Source: an uncultured Hymenobacter sp.
GTDB taxonomy: Bacteria > Bacteroidota > Bacteroidia > Cytophagales > Hymenobacteraceae
NCBI GenBank assembly: GCA_913776615.1
Contig: CAJYPK010000024.1
Span: 1 to 64,000 of the forward strand
Direction of reading: 5' to 3'
DNA: 64,000 bases
The first letter of the stretch is position 1; every line of letters starts with the position of its first letter. Made by a program: the position numbers and the translations under genes. The notes under the pieces were generated by a model. That model saw only the letters and a program-made list of their open reading frames with translations, had not been told where the DNA came from and made no database searches. Below, one piece after another: positions 56,485 to 64,000 of the stretch.

Positions 56485-57981
56485 CTAGTTAGGCACCCAT
56501 ACCGACCAGCTGCGGCCGTTGACGGGGAAGTTGCCGTAGCCGTTGGCGTCGGTGGTGATGGTGCCCGCGTAGTTGCCGGTTTTATCGGTGAGCGTGGCGT
56601 TTTTGAAGGGCGAGGTGATGCCCTTGGTGCGGGCGCTGCTGCCGTCGTTGAGGATGAGCATCAGACCCTTGTGGGTCGAGTCGCCGGCGCGGGAGTAGGC
56701 GTAGTAGTCGGCGTCATTGACGCTCGTGTACTCGTAGGCCGCGCCGTAGGCATTGGCCTTACGAATGAGGCTGAGCGTCTTGATCTGCGCCCCCAGCCCG
56801 TATTCGTAGTAGTCCTTGTAGTACACGCAGGGGTAGCCCTTCTCGCGGGTCAGGATGTAGGCGTAGGCCAGCATCTTGAGGTTGACTACCGGCGAGTGGA
56901 GTCCGCCCGGCGTGTCGGTATCGTGGTTATCGACAAAGGAGACCGACAGTGGTCCGTTGGCTTCGGTGAAGCCGGCGAATTGTAGCCCGCGCATGTCCCA
57001 GGCGCCGTTGCCGTCGCTCATCGCCTTGAAGGTGTAGTGCAGCGGCACGTCGAACAAGCTCGTGCGCCCACCCGTGGCCGAGGCGTAGTCGTTGAGCTGG
57101 CTCACGCTATTAAACCACACCTCGCTCACCGCGAAGCGGCTGCCCTTCACGTTGTCGAGCCAGTTGTTGAAAAAGCCGGTTTGAATGTGCTTCGCCGCGT
57201 CGATGCGGTAGCCGTCGAGCCCCAGCTTGGTGGTCAGCCAGTTGCCCCACTTGATGGTTTCGTTGGCCTGGTTGACGTCGGCGTAGCGCACCTCGCAGCC
57301 CATGAGGTTGTCGTAGGCGTCGCCGTTGGCGTAGGGCTGAAAATCCCAGGGGTTCCATTGCAGCCAGCTGTTGTTGGCCCCCTGCTGCGCCCCGTTGAAG
57401 TTGTAGTAGTGCCACTGGTAGTTGCTGTACGTGGTGCCCCGGCCGGGGTAGCTGAAGCCGGTGTACACGTTGTAGTTCTGGCCGTTGTAGGTAAAGCTCT
57501 CCTGGTAGTCGGCGCCCATCAGGTGGTTCATCACCACATCTTCGTACACCTGGATGCCCTGGCCGTGCAGGGCCGCGATGCAGCTTTGCAGCTGGCTCAG
57601 CGTGCCGTAGTGGGTAGCCACGGTGCCCTTCTGGTTGAATTCGCCCAGGTCGTAGCGGTCGTACACGCCGTAGCCCACGTCGTAGCCGCCGGCGCTGCCC
57701 TTGTAAGCCGGCGGCAGCCACATCGCCGTAATGCCGGCGGCGCTCAGCTCGGGGGCTTTGCTGGCCAAGTTTTGCCACCAGCTACCGGCCGCCGTGCTGC
57801 CTGGCACGTCCCAGTAAAAGCCCTGCATCATCACGCCGTTGAGGGCGCTGGCCGGGGCGGTGGCGGTGCGGGGGAGAAGGGGGCCGGCGCTGGGCGCGGC
57901 GGCCTCTTTGGCGCAGCCCGCCAGCAATAGCAGGGCCGCCGCGCCAGCAAGGCGCACGGTTCCGGGTAGGGATGGCAACAT
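56485..57981 (-). CDS. GH13 alpha-amylase lipoprotein (paralog 3)
   Basis: Start MLPSLPGTVRLAGAAALLLLAGCAKEA; DGYRIDAAKH, FAVSEVW, FVDNHDTD. Confidence 0.92.
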   Translation of the reverse strand: MLPSLPGTVRLAGAAALLLLAGCAKEAAAPSAGPLLPRTATAPASALNGVMMQGFYWDVPGSTAAGSWWQNLASKAPELSAAGITAMWLPPAYKGSAGGYDVGYGVYDRYDLGEFNQKGTVATHYGTLSQLQSCIAALHGQGIQVYEDVVMNHLMGADYQESFTYNGQNYNVYTGFSYPGRGTTYSNYQWHYYNFNGAQQGANNSWLQWNPWDFQPYANGDAYDNLMGCEVRYADVNQANETIKWGNWLTTKLGLDGYRIDAAKHIQTGFFNNWLDNVKGSRFAVSEVWFNSVSQLNDYASATGGRTSLFDVPLHYTFKAMSDGNGAWDMRGLQFAGFTEANGPLSVSFVDNHDTDTPGGLHSPVVNLKMLAYAYILTREKGYPCVYYKDYYEYGLGAQIKTLSLIRKANAYGAAYEYTSVNDADYYAYSRAGDSTHKGLMLILNDGSSARTKGITSPFKNATLTDKTGNYAGTITTDANGYGNFPVNGRSWSVWVPN

Positions 57982-58358
57982 GGAGTTCGGGTGGGAAAGG
58001 GAGGCTGCAATGTTAGCGAATAATCGCGAGTATGTTGTTACAAGATTTAGATTTTTTTTAGTAGCGGTTGAATTTTTGTTGCTGATTTGGAGTAAAGATG
58101 GCCAGAGTTTGTGAATGCGCAATAGGTCTTATTGAGCATGTAGGGCATTTTTTGTTCCTTTTCAATGCCTGTTATGCTCCACAAACGTTTGCGGGAAATT
58201 GTGAACTGACTCTTTATTTTTTATTGTACTTTTTTAAGCTAATGGCTAGCCTGGGCCAGCTTGCGTAAAAGTGGCGGGGTAACTTCGCCGCTCAGTTTGT
58301 AGTTCATGCTACTACCGGCCCCGCACCTGGGCCACCCGCCACTTGCCCCTGAAAAACT

Positions 58359-59081
58359 ATGCTCGCCCACATTCCCGCCGCCCGTCGCCACCACGCCGCC
58401 CCCGCCCCCTGGCTCAGCTCTTATTTTTTGTTTTCCTTCGCCGATTACTTCGACCGGACCAACATGCACTTCGGGCCGCTGCGGGTGTTCAACGACGATA
58501 ACATCGCACCCCAGAACGGCTTTCCGCAGCACCCGCACTCCGAGATGGAAATCGTGACGCTGGTGCTCGAAGGCGAGGTCAGCCACGAGGATACGCTGGG
58601 CAACCGTACTGCCATCACGGCCGGCGAGGTGCAGCGGATGACCGCCGGCACCGGCGTGGCGCACAGCGAGATGAACCGCCAGGACAAGCCCCTTCACCTC
58701 TACCAGCTGTGGTTTATTCCCAGCCAGAAGGGCCTGGCCCCCAGCTACGAGCAAAAGGACCTGGGCTTCGTAACAGGCAACAAAAATGAATTGGTGCCGC
58801 TCGTTACGGGCCAGCGGGTGCTGGAAGACGTGGTGTACATGAACTCCAACTCCACCATCTACTGGAGCAATTTGGACTGCGGCAAAAAGCTGACTTTTAA
58901 AACCTTTCCCATCCGCCTTACCTTCATCTACGTAAAGGAGGGTGCCATCACCGTCAACGGCACCGTATTGAACGCGAATGATCAGGCGCGTATCGATGCT
59001 GAAAACGTGCTCGATATCGAAGCCGTGAAGGACGCCCAATTTATTCTGATTGACTTGCCCGGTACCGAGGCAAACTATTAA
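58359..59081 (+). CDS. Pirin family protein
   Basis: FGPLRVFNDDNIAPQNGFPQHPHSEMEIVTLVLEGEVSHEDTLGN...MTAGTGVAHSEMN. Confidence 0.92.
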   Translation: MLAHIPAARRHHAAPAPWLSSYFLFSFADYFDRTNMHFGPLRVFNDDNIAPQNGFPQHPHSEMEIVTLVLEGEVSHEDTLGNRTAITAGEVQRMTAGTGVAHSEMNRQDKPLHLYQLWFIPSQKGLAPSYEQKDLGFVTGNKNELVPLVTGQRVLEDVVYMNSNSTIYWSNLDCGKKLTFKTFPIRLTFIYVKEGAITVNGTVLNANDQARIDAENVLDIEAVKDAQFILIDLPGTEANY

Positions 59082-59782
59082 TGACCACTGACTTTCCCGA
59101 TTCGCTGATTCCGGCGTACGACGCGGCGCGCCTCCGCACGCTGCACCAGTTTCAGATCGTCAACACCACGCCCGAGCAGATTTTCGATGACTACGTGGCC
59201 TGGGCCGCGCTGCTGTTCAACGTGCCCATCGCCCTGATTTCGCTCGTCGATGCCGACTACGTGTGGTTTAAGGCACTGACTGGGGCCACCGGCATTCCGG
59301 GGCTGGTGCGCAACGAAAGCATGTGCTCGGCGGCCATCCTGGCTGGCCAGGACGTGGTGGTGTCCGACTACAAACCCGAAAGCTGCCGGCTGATCAAGCC
59401 CGACGTGGCCCAGGCCATCGGCCTCAACTTCTACGCCGGGGCCGCGCTGGTAGCCGCCGACGACTCGCGGCTGGGGATGCTGGCCGTTATTGGCAAGGAG
59501 TCCCGCGAGTTTTCGGCCGCCGAGGCGAGTATGCTTACCCGGCTGGCCGGCCTCGTGAGCCGTACTATCGAACTGCGTTATAAATACCTTACTGCCGACC
59601 AGCCCGGCGAGTGGGAAGACGCCCAGCGGGAACTGAACAAGGCGCTGGACGATAACTCGGCGCTGGCCCGCTACCTGGCCACTCGCAACCAAGGGATCGA
59701 TCTCAGCGATGCCGAAGTGGCCCAGCCCATCATCCGCCGCCTCGAAAGCGTGGATAAAGTGCTGACGCGCCGACTAGGGTAG
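59081..59782 (+). CDS. GAF domain-containing protein
   Basis: FNVPIALISLVDADYVWFKALTGATGIPGLVRNESMCSAAI; start overlaps pirin stop (TAATG). Confidence 0.85.
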   Translation: MTTDFPDSLIPAYDAARLRTLHQFQIVNTTPEQIFDDYVAWAALLFNVPIALISLVDADYVWFKALTGATGIPGLVRNESMCSAAILAGQDVVVSDYKPESCRLIKPDVAQAIGLNFYAGAALVAADDSRLGMLAVIGKESREFSAAEASMLTRLAGLVSRTIELRYKYLTADQPGEWEDAQRELNKALDDNSALARYLATRNQGIDLSDAEVAQPIIRRLESVDKVLTRRLG

Positions 59783-59806
59783 TGTTGTATTGAAGTAGAG
59801 GTAATT

Positions 59807-59840
59807 AAGAAAGCCTGGCGACGAGCCGGGCTTTCTTGTT
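59807..59840 (+). terminator. Hairpin terminator
   Basis: AAGAAAGCCTGGC-gacga-GCCGGGCTTTCTTGTTTT. Confidence 0.8.
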
Positions 59841-59866
59841 TTAAGGCTCTTTTCTGAAAAGCGAGC

Positions 59867-59935
59867 TGTAGCGCGGACTTTGTAGTCCGTGGTTATGCAC
59901 GCTAACAAAACGCGGACTACAAAGTCCGCGCTACA
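59867..59935. repeat. Family B composite inverted repeat (TGTAGCGCGGACTTTGTAGTCCGTGG...CGCGGACTACAAAGTCCGCGCTACA)
   Basis: Perfect or near-perfect inverted arms with internal hairpins; second copy at 61104. Confidence 0.9.
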
Positions 59936-59989
59936 TTTTCCGGTGCGTAGCCCCGTATTATTATTGTATCAAGTACTTGATTGTTAATG

Positions 59990-60856
59990 CTATTTATTAG
60001 TCGAACGTGCGTTCGGAGCAAATACCCGCCGCAGGCCGCGTAGCGCCGCCGGATGATAGATGGTAGCGTGCGTCTCGTTGGGTAGCGGCTCGTAGTACCC
60101 AGCGATGCGCGGCGGGCTGGCGGCCCGCAGCAAGCCCGCCAACTGCCGGGTAGCCGCCGTGTCGCCCTGGCTGCTGGTGGCCAGGTACAGGGTTTTGGCC
60201 GAGCCGTGGTAGGCGGGCACGAGGCGGGCCGCCTGCTGAGTGAGTTGGCCGTTGTTCCACCACAGGCTGGGGTCGAAGGCCAGATACGTATCGAATAAGT
60301 CGGGCTCCAGCAACAGGGTTTCGACGGTGAAGAGACCCGCCAGCGACTCGCCCATGAGGGCAGTTTCGGGGGTAGTGCGGTAGCGCTGGCGTACGGCGGG
60401 CATCAGCTCGCGGCGAATGAATTGGCGGAATGCAGCCGAGCCACCCACGCGGGGGGCTATCTTTTTGTCTTCCGCATTAGTTGTCGGCCCGGTGAGGTCG
60501 CGGCGACGCTGGGTATTCTCGATGCCCACCAGGATAAACGGCCGCATGGTCCCGTTGCCAACCAGCACTTGCACGAGGCCCGCCACGTGCAGAAAGTCTT
60601 CGGCCAGCCCGCCATCGGGCATGTATAGAACTGGCAGCCGGATAGTGGCCGAGTCGCGGTACACGGGCGGCACGTACACGTTTAGGCGCCGGGTTTCGCC
60701 TAGTACCTTCGAGGCCAGCGTAAAGGTCTCGCCGATGCACAGGGGAGCCGGGGCCGTTTGGGCGCTGGCGGGAGTTGGGGCAAGCAAGAAACTGAAGTAG
60801 CTGAGAAGTAGCGCTTGCCTGGTAACGACCCGTAGTAGGTTAGGTAGACTACCCAT
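59990..60856 (-). CDS. Alpha/beta hydrolase, esterase-D-like (secreted)
   Basis: RRLNVYVPPVYRDSATIRLPVLYMPDGG; LMGESLAGLFTVETLL; FDPSLWWNNGQL. Confidence 0.85.
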   Translation of the reverse strand: MGSLPNLLRVVTRQALLLSYFSFLLAPTPASAQTAPAPLCIGETFTLASKVLGETRRLNVYVPPVYRDSATIRLPVLYMPDGGLAEDFLHVAGLVQVLVGNGTMRPFILVGIENTQRRRDLTGPTTNAEDKKIAPRVGGSAAFRQFIRRELMPAVRQRYRTTPETALMGESLAGLFTVETLLLEPDLFDTYLAFDPSLWWNNGQLTQQAARLVPAYHGSAKTLYLATSSQGDTAATRQLAGLLRAASPPRIAGYYEPLPNETHATIYHPAALRGLRRVFAPNARSTNK

Positions 60857-61103
60857 TGAAAATTAAAAATCAGGCCTAGTGGCCGCCTAAGGTAACGCTT
60901 CTCTATCTCCTATTGCAGCTTCGCCCTTTTCGGGCACGTAGCAGGAAAATGCCTCGCCGCTTGGCTACGCTAACGCCCGTAGGCCAGGCGTGGATTTTAT
61001 TGGCGATAGGGGGTGCCCTACCCGTGGGCGTGCTCTACGGGATGACGAATTACTTCCGGGGAATGGCAATTCCGCCAAGCTATCTGTTGTTGAGGCGCTG
61101 AAA

Positions 61104-61170
61104 GTAGCGCAGACTTTGTGGTCCGCGTATCGTCGAATCTACGACACGCGGATTACAAAGTCCGCGCTAT
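61104..61170. repeat. Family B composite inverted repeat, diverged copy
   Basis: gtagcgcagactttgtggtccgcgtatcg...acacgcggattacaaagtccgcgctat. Confidence 0.85.
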
Positions 61171-61366
61171 TGTCGCCGGGTTGTCTTATATAACCGCCTA
61201 CCGAGAGCTTATGAGACGGTAAAGGTGAAGAATAGGCCCTGTGGGCCCCGGCCAAAACGAAATTTGGAATGGTGCGTTTTCATACGCGGCAGTAGGCGCG
61301 GGGCGTCCGGCGTGCTCGTCGGCCTCGACACTACTGCCGCGTATATCACTTGCCAAACTGACCTTT

Positions 61367-62332
61367 ATGCAAAAAAACACGTTGCTGCTGGCCCTGGGCC
61401 TGCTGAGTATGACCGCCACCACCCACCTCCACGCCCAAGCCGTAACCGGCGCTACTACGGCCGCCGGTACGGCCGCGCCCGTACTGCCGCTCTACACCGG
61501 CTCCATCCCCGATTCCAAGCCCAGCCAGGTGCAGGAAACCAGCGAGACCAGCGGCGACCGCATCACGGTGGCCAACGTGGTGCAGCCCACGCTCACGGTA
61601 TTTGTGCCGGGCCGCGACAAGGCGAATGGTACGTCGGTTATCATCTGCCCCGGCGGAGGCTATTCGCGGCTGGCGATGGGCCACGAGGGCTACGACGTAG
61701 CTCGGCGGCTGAACGAGCTGGGCGTCACGGCCTTCGTGCTCAAATACCGCCTGCCCAACGACCGCAGCCAGCCCGATAAAAGCATTGCCCCGCTGCTCGA
61801 CGCCCAGCAGGCCCTGCGCATGGTGCGCCAGCTGGCGCCCAAGTACAACCTCAACCCCGAGCGCATCGGCCTGATGGGCTTCTCGGCGGGCGGCCACCTG
61901 GCGGCCACGGCGGGCACCCACTTCGCCCAGCCGGTGGGCGACAACCCCGGCCCGGCCTCGGTGCGACCGGCGTTTTTGGTGCTGCTCTACCCGGTTATTA
62001 GCTTCAGTGACAGCCTCAAGCACACCGGCTCGCGTGAGAACCTGCTGGGCACCGCGGCCAGCCCCGACCAGGTGCGCCGCTATTCCAACGAGCTGCAAGT
62101 AACCGCCCAAACCCCGCCCACCTTCCTCGTCCACGCCGAAGACGACAACGTGGTGCCCGTGCAAAACAGCCTCGTCTTCTACCAGGCCCTGAACCACCAC
62201 AAAGTACCCGCCGAGATGCACCTTTACCCCAAAGGCGGCCACGGCTTCGGTATGAATAATCCCACCACCAAAGACAAGTGGATGGACCGCCTCCAGAACT
62301 GGCTGGACGCCAACGGGTGGCTTACGAAGTAG
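61367..62332 (+). CDS. Alpha/beta hydrolase, secreted (BD-FAE/acetylxylan-esterase-like)
   Basis: Start MQKNTLLLALGLLSMTATTHLHAQ; VIICPGGGYSRLAMGHEGYDVARRL; IGLMGFSAGGHLAAT; HAEDDNVVP; GGHGFG. Confidence 0.9.
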   Translation: MQKNTLLLALGLLSMTATTHLHAQAVTGATTAAGTAAPVLPLYTGSIPDSKPSQVQETSETSGDRITVANVVQPTLTVFVPGRDKANGTSVIICPGGGYSRLAMGHEGYDVARRLNELGVTAFVLKYRLPNDRSQPDKSIAPLLDAQQALRMVRQLAPKYNLNPERIGLMGFSAGGHLAATAGTHFAQPVGDNPGPASVRPAFLVLLYPVISFSDSLKHTGSRENLLGTAASPDQVRRYSNELQVTAQTPPTFLVHAEDDNVVPVQNSLVFYQALNHHKVPAEMHLYPKGGHGFGMNNPTTKDKWMDRLQNWLDANGWLTK

Positions 62333-62460
62333 TTATGAGTTATGAGTTAGAAGTTATGAGTTGGCTTGGTGGGGGCATGGGCATACCCATTTGCAGCTAG
62401 CCGCAACAAAAAAGCCCGGTTGCCAATTCATAACTCATAACTTCTAACTCATAATTCAAC
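62332..62460. repeat. Family D AT-rich inverted repeat
   Basis: ttatgagttatgagttagaagttatgagttgg ... ccaattcataactcataacttctaactcataattc; begins at the hydrolase stop codon. Confidence 0.8.
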
Positions 62461-62463
62461 AAA

Positions 62464-62925
62464 GTGCTGAATCTCGGCGACCAAGCCCCCGATTTTACCC
62501 TGCCTACCGATAAAGGCGATACGTTTCACCTGGCGGCCCAGCGGGGCAAGCCCGTGGTGCTGTATTTCTATCCCAAAGACGACACGCCCGGCTGCACGGC
62601 CGAGGCCTGCGCCTTCCGCGACCAGTACGCCGATTTTCTCGACTTCGGGGCCGTGGTGGTAGGCGTAAGCTCCGACAGTGAGGCCTCGCACCAGAAATTC
62701 AGCCAGAAGCACCGGCTGCCCTTCCCGCTGCTGGCCGACACCGGCGGGCAATTGCGCAAGCAATACGAGGTGCCCCGGGCCTTCCTGGGCTTGCTGCCCG
62801 GCCGCGTCACGTTCGTGATTGATAAGGAGGGCAAAATTGCCTACATCTTCAACTCGATGAGCGGGGCTACCGACCATGTCAGCAAGACGAAAGCGGTATT
62901 GCGCGGGCTGGCCGTGCGGACGTAG
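62464..62925 (+). CDS. Peroxiredoxin (BCP/PrxQ type)
   Basis: GTG start; GDQAPDFTLPTDKGDTFHLAAQRGKPVVLYFYPKDDTPGCTAEACAFRD. Confidence 0.92.
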   Translation: MLNLGDQAPDFTLPTDKGDTFHLAAQRGKPVVLYFYPKDDTPGCTAEACAFRDQYADFLDFGAVVVGVSSDSEASHQKFSQKHRLPFPLLADTGGQLRKQYEVPRAFLGLLPGRVTFVIDKEGKIAYIFNSMSGATDHVSKTKAVLRGLAVRT

Positions 62926-62946
62926 CGCACTGATAGGTTGTTTCTT

Positions 62947-63561
62947 ATGCGCAAACGCCTTGGCCGGCTGCTCGACGAGGCGGCCGTTTTCCGCTACCAT
63001 CGGCAGCGCATCAAGGAGTGCGGCGTCGGCAGTCCCGGCGCGCTGGGCTGGCTGCCCGATGGTCAGCTCATTCGCTTTGAGGTGCTGAGCCAGATTGGAG
63101 ACCTCGCCCACTGCTCGGTGCTCGACGTGGGCTGCGGCTACGCCGATTTACATCCGTTTCTGCAACAGCGCTTTGCCGGGGTGCGCTACCACGGCATCGA
63201 GCAGATGCCCGAGCTGCTGAAGCTGGCCCGCACTCGCTACGGCCACGCCCCCGGCGTGACGCTGACTACCGGCGACTTTCTGCGCGCGCCCTTGCCACCC
63301 AGCGACTACGTGCTGGCCAGCGGCTCGCTCAACTACCGCCACCGCAACCCACGCTTCATCTACGAGGCCATCGAAAAGCTGTACGCCGACTGTCGGCGCG
63401 GCCTGGGCTTCAACCTCCTCAGTTGGGAGCCCGCCGACGGCGGCCCGCTCGCGGCCTACGACCCGACCGCTATCGTAGCCTTTTGCCAAACGCTGGCCCC
63501 TGACGTGCAATTGGTAGAAGGCTACCGCGACGGTGATTTTACGGTATTTATGCGCCGGTGA
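62947..63561 (+). CDS. Class I SAM-dependent methyltransferase
   Basis: VLDVGCGYADLHPFLQQRFAGVRYHGIEQMPELLKLA. Confidence 0.85.
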   Translation: MRKRLGRLLDEAAVFRYHRQRIKECGVGSPGALGWLPDGQLIRFEVLSQIGDLAHCSVLDVGCGYADLHPFLQQRFAGVRYHGIEQMPELLKLARTRYGHAPGVTLTTGDFLRAPLPPSDYVLASGSLNYRHRNPRFIYEAIEKLYADCRRGLGFNLLSWEPADGGPLAAYDPTAIVAFCQTLAPDVQLVEGYRDGDFTVFMRR

Positions 63562-63730
63562 GAGATGGCGCTGGGTCCGCTGGCTAGCCCCTGCGTGGCG
63601 TGGAAGCTACCGGCCTCAGCGTAAAGAATTGCTTGCTACGGTGAGCGCAGCGCGATACCTGAACGCTTGCACTTTGGTAAAACGGGTGCAGTAGGAGCAA
63701 GCTAAGGGGGCGCAACTCAAAAGGCCATCT

Positions 63731-63820
63731 GTCATGCTGAGCTTGTCGAAGCATCTCTACCGCACCGTTAAACGGCTAAGTGACGATGCGGTAGAGATGC
63801 TTCGGCAAGCTCAGCATGAC
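63731..63820. repeat. Family C 90-bp inverted-repeat element, second copy
   Basis: gtcatgctgagcttgtcgaagcatctctaccgcaccgtt ... gcggtagagatgcttcggcaagctcagcatgac. Confidence 0.92.
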
Positions 63821-63912
63821 GGACAACTTTTTAAAGTTCAGAATATTCGCTGAGATTAAGGGTGCAAGGGCCAAGGTGCCCCATGTGAAGCAAGGGCTCT
63901 AACTTGCCGCCC

Positions 63913-64000
63913 ATGCAGCCAACCTTACTTTCTACCAAGCCCCATTATCCCATTCTCGACGGCCTGCGCGGCGTGGCGGCGCTCCTGGTAGTGGCCTTTC
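63913..64000 (+). CDS. Acyltransferase-3 (OafA/YrhL-like) N-terminal fragment, truncated by window edge
   Basis: MQPTLLSTKPHYPILDGLRGVAALLVVAF, the LDGLRGVAALLVV signature. Confidence 0.82.
   Translation, partial: MQPTLLSTKPHYPILDGLRGVAALLVVAF

Noticed and set aside
53101-57930. Long plus-strand ORFs (556, 423, 297 aa) antisense to the amylases
   Set aside because: They recur in parallel in each paralog because they mirror the sense genes; no known motifs.
60913-61101. 62-aa plus-strand ORF between two hydrolases
   Set aside because: No homology recognised, no clear promoter/RBS, stop lies next to a repeat element; insufficient support.

Overview
High-GC chromosomal window from a Bacteroidota bacterium, most likely Hymenobacter or a close Cytophagales relative. 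This is inferred from T9SS genes (PorT-like, PorE-like OmpA, a T9SS sorting-domain cargo) and from families typical of the phylum (DUF4290, DUF5606, DUF3109). The window is mostly housekeeping: topA, murA, rsgA, engB, waaA, fbp, aspA, ubiE, a UvrD/PcrA helicase, aspartate kinase and two peroxiredoxins. It also carries a five-gene chemosensory cluster, three tandem GH13 alpha-amylase lipoproteins, a VWA and a MoxR-type AAA gene separated by about 4.9 kb, and truncated genes at both edges (IS5-type transposase on the left, acyltransferase-3 on the right). No tRNA, rRNA or CRISPR was seen. The two most interesting signals are: (1) a 1261-aa receptor with no evident TM segment, built from eight 92-aa poly-HAMP units of the fungal NIK1/group III kinase type fused to an MCP signalling domain and a basic low-complexity tail, encoded with CheW-CheY-CheA-CheC but no CheR/CheB; (2) several unrelated families of short paired inverted-repeat elements that repeatedly sit on, or directly abut, stop codons and sometimes encode the last residues and the stop. 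A sharp low-GC patch inside aspartate kinase and mosaicism among the amylase paralogs are also notable. All product calls come from reading protein motifs; no database search was run.
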